From the NCBI GenBank assembly GCA_964250615.1, contig CAXUGM010000014.1: DNA of 64,000 nucleotides. One strand, written 5' to 3'. Positions 25,947 to 33,357 of the stretch are shown here, in pieces (positions within the stretch are counted from its first letter, which is position 1; each line of letters begins with the position of its first letter). The notes under the pieces are model-generated. The model was not told the DNA's origin. It ran no database searches and saw nothing but the letters and a program-made list of their open reading frames with translations. The position numbers and the translations under genes were made by a program. This DNA is from Blautia sp900556555 (lineage in GTDB: Bacteria; Bacillota; Clostridia; Lachnospirales; Lachnospiraceae).

Positions 25947-27565
25947 CGGTACAAACTCCTTCCATCCTCTGCCGTAAGATTGTATGCACAGAAAGGAACC
26001 ATGCCATACCGGCTATCTGTCTCTAATATATAACACCGGCGAAGCCTTTCCAGATCCAGAGTATAGCTGTCCTGGAATACCATGCCGGAAATAGCCAGCG
26101 TGTTTTTATGGATATTTTCCAAAAACGCATCAAAAGAAGAAGTGTCCAGGGTAAACTGCCCTGTCTGTTCCCCACAGCAGCCGCCTGTTTCTTCTTTTGA
26201 TTTTTCACAGCAACAGCCGCTCCACTGTCTGGCGACTGCCTCCCGTGCCTGGGCTGAGGTGGCTGTGGCTCTTGCTGTTCCGTGCACCATGGGCTGCAGC
26301 CGGCCATCCTCCTGTTTGAAATAATTAGACTGGAAAGTACAGTAAGGGTTCGTGGCATTTCCTCCCGTAAAATGTTCTGCTTTCATCTCTCCGCCGGTCT
26401 GTTTCTCCAAGAGCCTCAGCACTCTTGGAATTGTGATTCGGTAACCTTCTTTATCCTCAATGCATCGTCCAAAATAACTCAGCGGCTGGATATGAATGCC
26501 TCTTATCACCGGCATTCTGCTTTTTGCAAAACGAACCAATTCTCCCAGATCCTGTTCATTGACACCAGGTGCCAGAACCGGCACAAGAACAATCCCAAGC
26601 CCTGCCTTCTCACAGGCATCTATGGCTCTTAATTTTTCTTTTAATAATCTTCTTCCCCTTAAAATTTCATAAACTTCATCTCTTAGGCTGTCAAACTGGA
26701 GGAACACGCAGGATAGCCCTGCTGCTTTTAATTTTTCTGCATACCCCTCCTCCTGTGCCAGCCGGATTCCATTGGTATTTAGCTGAAAGAAAGAAAATCC
26801 CTTTTCTTTCCCCATGCAGATGATTGCTTCCAAATCCTCACGGACCGTTGGTTCTCCCCCTGATAGCTGAAGGTTAAAAGGTCCTCCGTGACTCATTAAG
26901 TAATCCATCTGTTTTCCAATCTGCTCCAGAGAAGGATCCCCATTGGTATCATCTCCGGCTGAAGCAAAACAAACCGGGCATCCGAGATTGCACCTCTTTG
27001 TCACTTCCAAAAGCACACAGCAGCCCTTCCGTTCATGTTTTTCGCAAAGCCCGCAATCCAAGGGACATCCACGCTCCACTGGCTTCGTCAAAGGCACCTG
27101 ATCTGCCGGCTGTATGTTTTTCCCCCAATTTTCATAGCTGTTCCTGCTGCCTTCCCATATCAAGACCTGGAACCTGCCATGCTCCGGACAGATTTTAATC
27201 AAATAAACTCCATCGTCTTTTACCACCCGGTAAGCCTTGATTGTTTTCAGACATTGGGGGCAAACACTTAGGGTCTCACCCAGCACTTCCAGCTTTTGTT
27301 CCTTCAGCCAATCTTCCATCTGCTTCTTCTCCTCTTCCCAGCCTTCTGCCGTATAATTAATTTTGATCCTATTAGCTCCCAGAAGGCCTTTGAGCTCCAA
27401 CGCACCTTTTTTTGCTGAAAACACGGGCCTGCTGAACCTGTGATTCTCCCTGACCTGAAACCCTTCCAGCAATAAAAGCAGCTCCCTGCCGGTGACAGGA
27501 ATCTCATATTCATAGGTTCTTGCCTGGGCAAAACAGTTTTCTACTTTTTTATTTCTAAATTCCAT
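25943..27565 (-). CDS. Radical SAM protein (TrsS-like)
   Basis: A protein of 540 residues. An N-terminal region with CPQCLKTIKAYRV and CPEHG (rubredoxin-like zinc knuckles, about 95-135) and LDCGLCEKHERKGC precede the radical SAM core. There the [4Fe-4S] motif is CNLGCPVC in EVTKRCNLGCPVCFASAG, followed by LSGGEPTVREDL. The C-terminal third contains a Cys cluster, GCCCEKSKEETGGCCGEQTG. The layout matches what I recall of TrsS (seleno)protein-type family members; here the positions are Cys, not in-frame TGA. The start MEFRNKKVEN has GGAGGG upstream and overlaps the aminotransferase by 11 bases. The chemistry is unknown. Confidence 0.82.
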   Translation of the reverse strand: MEFRNKKVENCFAQARTYEYEIPVTGRELLLLLEGFQVRENHRFSRPVFSAKKGALELKGLLGANRIKINYTAEGWEEEKKQMEDWLKEQKLEVLGETLSVCPQCLKTIKAYRVVKDDGVYLIKICPEHGRFQVLIWEGSRNSYENWGKNIQPADQVPLTKPVERGCPLDCGLCEKHERKGCCVLLEVTKRCNLGCPVCFASAGDDTNGDPSLEQIGKQMDYLMSHGGPFNLQLSGGEPTVREDLEAIICMGKEKGFSFFQLNTNGIRLAQEEGYAEKLKAAGLSCVFLQFDSLRDEVYEILRGRRLLKEKLRAIDACEKAGLGIVLVPVLAPGVNEQDLGELVRFAKSRMPVIRGIHIQPLSYFGRCIEDKEGYRITIPRVLRLLEKQTGGEMKAEHFTGGNATNPYCTFQSNYFKQEDGRLQPMVHGTARATATSAQAREAVARQWSGCCCEKSKEETGGCCGEQTGQFTLDTSSFDAFLENIHKNTLAISGMVFQDSYTLDLERLRRCYILETDSRYGMVPFCAYNLTAEDGRSLYR

Positions 27566-28700
27566 ACACACCCTCCACCAGATCCCTGACTGCTTCCAAT
27601 ACAGCATCTATTTCCTGGTCTGTTGTAAACCGCGACAAACTCAAACGCAGGGTTCCTTCTTCAAATCCAAATGCTTTCATAAGAGCCGGTGCACAGTGCA
27701 ATCCCGCCCTGGCAATCACATCGTAGCTGTCCCGGAGAATTTCACCCGCTTCCAGCACAGACATTCCCGGAATTCGGAAGGATACCACCGGCGTTGTCTC
27801 ACCTTCCGGGGAAATCACCTGGCATCCCATTGTGCAAAGCCCTTCTTTTAACCGCTCTGCCTGAAGCTTTGTCTTTGCTCTGTCCACAGGATTTTCCCTG
27901 CTCCACCGAAGTGCTGCCAGCAAGCCATGATAAGCCGGTTCATTTCCAGTGCCCGCCTCTAAATGAACCGGCATCTCTTCCGGCATTTCCAGAAGGTCAC
28001 TTCGGATACCTGTGCCCCCAAGAAGATACGGCTGCAGTTTTATCCCAGGCCTTACATACAGCCCTCCTGTGCCCTGGGGTCCCAGCAGATATTTGTGTCC
28101 CGTAAAGGCAGCCATATCCACACCCCAGGTTTCCAGCTCCACAGGGACCCACCCAAGTGTCTGGGACATATCCAGCAATACCGCCGCCCCGTTCTTTTTT
28201 CCTATTTCGGTTAAGACTTTTGCATCTTGCACAGCCCCGGTCACATTAGAGGCATGCGTAAAAATACAAAGACTTGGATGATATTCCCTGACCGCTTTTT
28301 CCCATACTTCCGGCAAAATCCTGCCTTGCGGATCCGTATCAGCATAATATACCCTGACACCTTTTTGCTGCAGCCTGTGCAAAGGCCGCAGTACCGCATT
28401 ATGCTCCGCAAGGGTAGCAAGAATGGTATCCCCCGGCTGCAAAGGGAAACCAAAAATCCCAAGGTTTAATGCCCAGGTTGCATTACATCCAAGTGCGATT
28501 TGTTCTGGATGTGATATCTCCATACATGCCGCCAGTTCCCTGCGCACCTCTCCAAATACGTCAAAATCCTGCAGCCCGCCCCGGTTTCCTTCCCCCGGGA
28601 GATTTTTGACTGCCTGTGCCATAGCCTCTGCCACACAGTCCGGCTTTGGCCAGGAAGTCGCTCCATTATTCAAATAAATGTAGGTTCTCCAATCTCTCAC
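27555..28700 (-). CDS. Class V aminotransferase / cysteine desulfurase-like protein
   Basis: A PLP enzyme of 381 residues of the NifS/SufS/Csd fold. YLNNGATSWPKP is the N-terminal signature, THASNVTGAV and DMSQTLGWVPV are active-site regions, and the PLP lysine is in FTGHKYLLGPQGTGG. The mobile-loop cysteine could be the one in RAGLHCAPALM near residue 340. It could supply sulfur (or selenium) to the Mo cofactor, as sulfurated Mo hydroxylases need a terminal sulfido ligand; this is inference. It overlaps the nucleotidyltransferase gene by 35 bases. Confidence 0.87.
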   Translation of the reverse strand: MRDWRTYIYLNNGATSWPKPDCVAEAMAQAVKNLPGEGNRGGLQDFDVFGEVRRELAACMEISHPEQIALGCNATWALNLGIFGFPLQPGDTILATLAEHNAVLRPLHRLQQKGVRVYYADTDPQGRILPEVWEKAVREYHPSLCIFTHASNVTGAVQDAKVLTEIGKKNGAAVLLDMSQTLGWVPVELETWGVDMAAFTGHKYLLGPQGTGGLYVRPGIKLQPYLLGGTGIRSDLLEMPEEMPVHLEAGTGNEPAYHGLLAALRWSRENPVDRAKTKLQAERLKEGLCTMGCQVISPEGETTPVVSFRIPGMSVLEAGEILRDSYDVIARAGLHCAPALMKAFGFEEGTLRLSLSRFTTDQEIDAVLEAVRDLVEGVYGI

Positions 28701-29775
28701 CTGTTATCACCTCAAATTCCTTTACAAGCCTGCAGCATGTTCTGAAATCTTTCAGTTTTTCTTCTTGTATGATTCTCTGATCCAGGGCCTTTTTGTAACG
28801 CACATCTAAGGATACGTTTTCAGTCTCCTTGATCAATTTATCTGCCAGGCAGACAATCACATCTTCTCTGCACACAGAAGCCGGCTCTTTTACAAATCCC
28901 CGGTGCCTCTCCACCACTTCTGCAAGTGCCAGATATCCTTTATTCCTCAGAAAACCGCCTGCCGCCTTTTCGTGATTTTTCTCAAGCCTGAGCAGATCAT
29001 GGAGAGCACCCCCGCTCCTGCAAAGCTCCACATCCAGGCATACACCATTTTTTATCAATGTTTCCGCCATCCAGCCTGCCAGTTTTCCGACTCTTCTGCA
29101 GTGAGCACGGATATGCTCAGGAAGTTTTGCCTCCTCATACCAACTTTCGCAGATTTCTCCTGATACTCCCTTTGTCCGCCTTGCATACTCACTGAGCCTT
29201 TCAAAGTCATCCGGCCTGTCTGCATCCCTGGCTGCTCCCGGATCTGATACCGGGATTTTCTCTGTTTCCATCATCCGCAATGCACCTCTGAGCCCATCAT
29301 CCCCCTGGTACTCCAGAACCATCCTCACTGCTTCCTGGAACAAAAACAGCGGGTGTACTTTTTTGTTTTCCCAGACCGGAATCATTCCATGGATCCGGCA
29401 TTCCCCTTCCAAAAGAAACGCTGCCCGGTCCAGAATCCTTCCGTAAGTTCCAGGTGCGATCAGCGGAATATCCCCGGGAAGAAATACCACACCATCCATA
29501 TCCAGAAGATCTCGGATTCCTATCTTGGCAGAAGCAAGCATATCCGTTTTGGCATAGTCTGCATTATGGGCAAGTATCACCCCGGTATTCTGCAGGACTT
29601 TCGCCACTTCCTCTCCCCGGTATCCTGTCACCACCACGACTTTTTCAATTCCCGCATTCCTCATGCTCTGCACTGTCATCTGAATCATCGGAAACCCGTT
29701 GAGCATAAGCAGCGGTTTAAATCTCTTCATGCGGCTGGATAAGCCGGCCGCCATGATCACTCCACCTATTTTCAT
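28666..29775 (-). CDS. MobA/MocA-like nucleotidyltransferase fused to an HD domain
   Basis: A two-domain protein of 369 residues. The first (about 1-195) has MAAGLSSRMKRFKPLLMLNG, the GTP/CTP-binding motif of MobA/MocA enzymes, and the metal-binding FLPGDIPLI. These enzymes attach a nucleotide to molybdopterin. The second (about 205-369) has IRAHCRRVGKLAGWMAE and GGALHDLLRLEKNHEKAA, the His-Asp pattern of HD hydrolases. From memory this is the DVU_1551-type NTP transferase. The fusion suggests that nucleotide addition and hydrolysis act on the same cofactor. It follows the C-GCAxxG-C-C gene by 9 bases. Confidence 0.88.
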   Translation of the reverse strand: MKIGGVIMAAGLSSRMKRFKPLLMLNGFPMIQMTVQSMRNAGIEKVVVVTGYRGEEVAKVLQNTGVILAHNADYAKTDMLASAKIGIRDLLDMDGVVFLPGDIPLIAPGTYGRILDRAAFLLEGECRIHGMIPVWENKKVHPLFLFQEAVRMVLEYQGDDGLRGALRMMETEKIPVSDPGAARDADRPDDFERLSEYARRTKGVSGEICESWYEEAKLPEHIRAHCRRVGKLAGWMAETLIKNGVCLDVELCRSGGALHDLLRLEKNHEKAAGGFLRNKGYLALAEVVERHRGFVKEPASVCREDVIVCLADKLIKETENVSLDVRYKKALDQRIIQEEKLKDFRTCCRLVKEFEVITGERLENLHLFE

Positions 29776-29784
29776 TTATATCAC

Positions 29785-30216
29785 CTATCCATTCCAGATG
29801 CCATGCTCCTGGAGCAGCTCAAAACATTTTTGAAATACTTGTTCCACAATTTCAGGACAACGCTGCATCTTATTTGCCGGATTGCCCTCCAAAATATCAT
29901 GGCAGTTACATCCCGCATATTGTGCTCCTATAGTTTGATCAAACCACTGTACAAATTCTCCCAGGATTTCATTGGTTCCCGGATCTTCCATTTCCTCAGG
30001 CTCACCCTTTCCCAAAAAGTAGCTGAGCATACAGCATCCTCCAGTAAGTGCTCCGCATAATTTTCCCCGAAATCCCAAGCCTCCGTTTAATCCTCCCATA
30101 GCCCTGACCAGATCAGGATTTTCTTTTTCTTCCAGTTCCATAGCAAGGATCAGAAGAATCTGGGCACAATAATATCCCTGTCCTGATAATTCCAGCATTC
30201 TGTCAAACAAATCCAT
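29785..30216 (-). CDS. C-GCAxxG-C-C family protein (DVU_1555-type)
   Basis: A protein of 143 residues starting at MDLFDRMLEL. Conserved cysteines occur in GQGYYCAQILL, in GKLCGALTGGCCML (the CGAxxG-C part) and in GCNCHDIL and RCPEIV, which fits the C_GCAxxG_C_C redox family. A C-x(n)-CGALTGG-C arrangement is proposed for metal or disulfide chemistry. It overlaps the methyltransferase by 14 bases and sits in the middle of the Mo hydroxylase accessory operon. Confidence 0.85.
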   Translation of the reverse strand: MDLFDRMLELSGQGYYCAQILLILAMELEEKENPDLVRAMGGLNGGLGFRGKLCGALTGGCCMLSYFLGKGEPEEMEDPGTNEILGEFVQWFDQTIGAQYAGCNCHDILEGNPANKMQRCPEIVEQVFQKCFELLQEHGIWNG

Positions 30217-30805
30217 ACAAAATCTCCTCCTTTTCCAGAACCGCAAGAAAATATCCACATCCATACTTTCCTGCACGCCTAAAAAAACCGCTGCATTCTT
30301 CCTCTGCATTTCCATTCCAGAGGCTTTCTATAAAAAATTCTTTCCACAGCACTGTCTCATCTTCAAATGCCTGGAGTACAAACCCGGCCTCCCGGAAACT
30401 TTTTTCCCATGTTTCTCTGGTAAGCGGATGCTCAAAAGAAAGTCTTGGAGCATGCTCTCTTTGAAAAAAAACATCCGAAAGCAGCAATCTTCCTCCCGGT
30501 CTCAGCACACGGCATGCCTCCTTCAGTGCTTCCATACCATCGCCACACACGGAAACACTACACTCAGCCAAGCAGTATTCAAAGCTTTCATCCAGATACT
30601 GCAGCCTCCTCATATCCTGCTTCATAACCAAAGGCTCTGCCGGAATCAGATCAATCCCCACGGCCTTATAGCCATGGCTGCACAGCCATGTCACACTCTC
30701 CCCCTTACCTGCTCCAAGGTCTAACACCTTTCCACCAGCCAGACCTGCTCCAAGTGCAAGAAGCCGTCTGGTCAGGGAAATTCCTCCGGGATGCCCGCTG
30801 ATCAT
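30203..30805 (-). CDS. SAM-dependent methyltransferase (DVU_1556-type)
   Basis: A class I methyltransferase of 200 residues. The SAM-binding loop is KVLDLGAGKGESVTWL, followed by AVGIDLIPAE and the post-motif CRVLRPGGRLLLSDVFF. The start MISGHPGGISLT overlaps the zinc ribbon stop by 4 bases and places the SAM loop at the normal distance from the N terminus. A longer reading would run through the whole preceding gene. The substrate is unknown; the operon suggests a small molecule linked to the molybdenum cofactor. Confidence 0.85.
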   Translation of the reverse strand: MISGHPGGISLTRRLLALGAGLAGGKVLDLGAGKGESVTWLCSHGYKAVGIDLIPAEPLVMKQDMRRLQYLDESFEYCLAECSVSVCGDGMEALKEACRVLRPGGRLLLSDVFFQREHAPRLSFEHPLTRETWEKSFREAGFVLQAFEDETVLWKEFFIESLWNGNAEEECSGFFRRAGKYGCGYFLAVLEKEEILYGFV

Positions 30806-31020
30806 TTGTCCTCCAGGCTCCGTTCTACGGTGAGTACTTTTCCAAGAGCCAGCTCTTCCGGCACATAGATAAACCCGCACTTTGGACACACCGGAAGCTC
30901 CACCGGAAAGGCATTTCCCATATACCCAAACGTAGCCTTTCCCTTTACCAGGGGAACCTTACATTTGCTGCACATCAGTTTCCCCATGGATTCCATGGTA
31001 TAGTATGTTTTTTCTGCCAT
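30802..31020 (-). CDS. Small zinc-ribbon protein (DVU_1557-type redox protein)
   Basis: A protein of 72 residues with two CxxC knuckles, MCSKCKVPL near 16-20 and PVCPKCGFIYV near 44-50, which make a rubredoxin- or zinc-ribbon-like site. The intervening FGYMGNAFPVELPVC is compact. The ATG follows GGAGGGAACT. It overlaps the methyltransferase by ATGA and follows the Fe-S protein by 9 bases. An electron carrier or metal chaperone for the cluster is plausible. Confidence 0.83.
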   Translation of the reverse strand: MAEKTYYTMESMGKLMCSKCKVPLVKGKATFGYMGNAFPVELPVCPKCGFIYVPEELALGKVLTVERSLEDK

Positions 31021-31029
31021 AGTTCCCTC

Positions 31030-33264
31030 CTATTCTACCGTCATTCTGTGACTGTAGGCTCCGTGAACCAGATACCCGTAGTCCTCTCTTGTAAATTTTA
31101 CCCAGAAGGTCACATTTCCGATCCTGCTGTTTGTCACCAGATAGCCCTGCTCCTGGTCTTCTACTGCTGCCTGATTCTTTTCATATGCTTTCAGCACTTC
31201 TTCCACATCACTTTTCAAAATCATTCTCTCATCCATAAGCCCCTCCACACCTGGGGCATAAGTGATTTTTAACTGTTCTCCCACGCTTGTCTCTTCCTTC
31301 CAGATTTTTTTCTGCAATGTTTCTTTTAATTTCAGACGGTTTGCCCTCCGCTCTGACAGATCCGGCACTGCACCAGGTTCAATCCCATATGCCAGCTCCA
31401 GAATATGGCAGCTATCTGCCCCAACCCTGGAAAACTGGTCTCTGCATGCCATACAATAGGTCAAGATTCTGCCCTCTGCCCTGCTTGCTGCAAATCTGGC
31501 TTTTTTCTCTGACATTTCCCGGTTGGCATAAGATACCAGACCGCCATATCCACAGCAAGGTGCTATTTCCTGTTCCATAGGAATTTCCCGGATTTCACAT
31601 CCCAGTGCTTTTACAAATTCTCTGACAGCTTCTCTTGTCCTTGCATCATCCCTTGAGCCACAGGCATCGTGAATTGCTACAGTCTGCTCTGTAATCTTCT
31701 CAATCCCGGTTTCCATTAAGACTTCCCAGATTCCCTGTGGCTTTAAATCCGTATGGTTCTCAAAGATTTTCTTGCAGGTCGGACAGGCACAGATTACCTG
31801 TGGTTTCCCCTGTTCCTCCCATGCCTTGCAAAATCTCTCCATGGCTCTGGCAAACAAATCTTCTCTTCCTGCCCAGTCGGAAATAGCCCCGCAGCATCCC
31901 AGAACCAGCCCAACACCGCCTTCCAGACGCTCCATGAGATTCAGGTAGGCAATTTCTACGGTTTTCGGTGAAACCGCTGCTGCCTGGCATCCCGGGAAAA
32001 AGAGATACGCACACCTGTCATATCCCGGCTGTTTCCTGGACAAAAATCCCTCTCCATTGGAAAATTCCTGATCCAGCAGGGCAAATTCATGTGCAGACGG
32101 CGGCATTTTTTCAGTCTCCACCATGGTCTGCCTGGCAATCCGGCAGACAGAAGGATAATCAAATCCATTGGGACAGGCTGCCTTACACTGTCCACATTCA
32201 TCGCAGGAATTGATCATCTTATTCGCCATATGATTCCCCATGACAATGGACATATTATTATAAATCTCCCGGATAGCACCTCTTGGATTTCTCTTGTAAT
32301 CCTGCAAATAAACACATCCTTTGATGCATTCCAGACACTGGCACTGCATGCACCTGGCTCCTTCTGCCTGTGCCTCTTCCCTTGTAAATGACTCTATTTC
32401 AGCGGCTCTTTTTGAGCCTTTCACTCCATCCATGGTCACAAACAAACGGCTTTCATATACCTCCGGATCTGGCACTTCATGAGGATCTGCCCCTTGAAGA
32501 TACCGCTCTGCCATAAGGGATCGGTATTTTGCCTCAGCTAAAATCCAGGGTACCTCCTCATAGCCCCTGCCACAAAAATAGTTTTCGCCCTTTTTCCATT
32601 CTGCCAATTCCGGTGAAATGCAAAAAACCGCTGTCTCCTGTCCCCATTGTTGTACCTGTTTAGCTGCAGTTCTCTCCTCTGTTATCATTTGAATCCGAAA
32701 CCCTTCCATTGCCCGGAGATCCTGTTTACTCTCATCTTCTGAAAGCCCCCAGTCTTCCAGGATTTCTTCCATGGATGATCTTTGGGTGTACCAGATGACC
32801 TCATATCCTTTTTTCCCCAGTTCCCAGCAGCAGGCCAGTGCAAACAAATCATTTCCTGCTACCCCGGCAGATATTTTCTTTTTAGGAATCATAAATCGGT
32901 TCATTACTCCGCTGCCCCCATACCGTGCACAGGCTTCCTCAATCACCTGCATGGATATTCCATCACCCAGTTTTGCCATGGTACACTTCTTCCGGCAAGG
33001 TGCTGTGCAGCATTTAGCCAGAAGATGGAGAAATGGTGTTGCTTTTCGCAATACTCCCGCTGCTTTGGAAAAATCCCCCTCCCCTGCCAGGCTGCATGCC
33101 AGCCGCATATCCAGGTGCAGCGGGCAGGAAGCTGTACACTGCGGCGGTTCTTCCCTTGTACACACAGCTTCCCTCTCATGAAGTTCCTCCTGTCCAAAGG
33201 CCTGTTTCATCAGATAATGTTTTCCGGCAAAATTATGTTCTTTTTTCTCCATATATTCCTCCAT
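31030..33264 (-). CDS. Multi-Fe-S protein with GltD-like N terminus, ferredoxin-type sites and two CCG domains
   Basis: A protein of 744 residues. The N terminus has the two-cluster Cys pattern of the GltD/NuoF-associated domain (CTREEPPQCTASC, CCTAPCRKKC). A region aligning with the GltD FAD-binding Rossmann fold follows, but its glycine motif is degenerate (AGVAGNDLFALAC instead of GxGPAG). Next come CMQCQCLECIKGC and CDECGQCKAAC for two [4Fe-4S] clusters, then two CCG domains as in heterodisulfide reductase HdrB/HdrD (PGCQ..LGCCGA and CCGYGG..CMAC). It probably passes electrons to or from the Mo hydroxylase. DVU_1558 is the neighbour I recall at this position. A terminator separates it from the hydroxylase gene. 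Confidence 0.82.
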   Translation of the reverse strand: MEEYMEKKEHNFAGKHYLMKQAFGQEELHEREAVCTREEPPQCTASCPLHLDMRLACSLAGEGDFSKAAGVLRKATPFLHLLAKCCTAPCRKKCTMAKLGDGISMQVIEEACARYGGSGVMNRFMIPKKKISAGVAGNDLFALACCWELGKKGYEVIWYTQRSSMEEILEDWGLSEDESKQDLRAMEGFRIQMITEERTAAKQVQQWGQETAVFCISPELAEWKKGENYFCGRGYEEVPWILAEAKYRSLMAERYLQGADPHEVPDPEVYESRLFVTMDGVKGSKRAAEIESFTREEAQAEGARCMQCQCLECIKGCVYLQDYKRNPRGAIREIYNNMSIVMGNHMANKMINSCDECGQCKAACPNGFDYPSVCRIARQTMVETEKMPPSAHEFALLDQEFSNGEGFLSRKQPGYDRCAYLFFPGCQAAAVSPKTVEIAYLNLMERLEGGVGLVLGCCGAISDWAGREDLFARAMERFCKAWEEQGKPQVICACPTCKKIFENHTDLKPQGIWEVLMETGIEKITEQTVAIHDACGSRDDARTREAVREFVKALGCEIREIPMEQEIAPCCGYGGLVSYANREMSEKKARFAASRAEGRILTYCMACRDQFSRVGADSCHILELAYGIEPGAVPDLSERRANRLKLKETLQKKIWKEETSVGEQLKITYAPGVEGLMDERMILKSDVEEVLKAYEKNQAAVEDQEQGYLVTNSRIGNVTFWVKFTREDYGYLVHGAYSHRMTVE

Positions 33265-33276
33265 TTATCTCTTATG

Positions 33277-33290
33277 AGGATAAATATCCT
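33277..33290. other. Small palindrome before the Fe-S protein gene
   Basis: AGGATA and TATCCT flank two bases, 13 bases upstream of the start codon. It could be an operator or just an AT-rich coincidence. Confidence 0.3.
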
Positions 33291-33293
33291 GAT

Positions 33294-33341
33294 AAAAAGG
33301 GGATGCCGTCCCGTTTTTACGGTTCACGGCATCCCCTTTTT
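33294..33341 (-). terminator. Rho-independent terminator after the Mo hydroxylase gene
   Basis: AAAAGGGGATGCCGT pairs over 15 bases with ACGGCATCCCCTTTT, followed by T residues on both strands. It ends the hydroxylase mRNA, so the accessory genes need read-through or their own start. Confidence 0.9.
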
Positions 33342-33357
33342 ATCATAATTTCATTTT

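Noticed and set aside
25943..27565. Selenocysteine in the radical SAM protein, as the TrsS family name suggests
   Set aside because: The reading frame has no internal TGA; the candidate positions are encoded as Cys.
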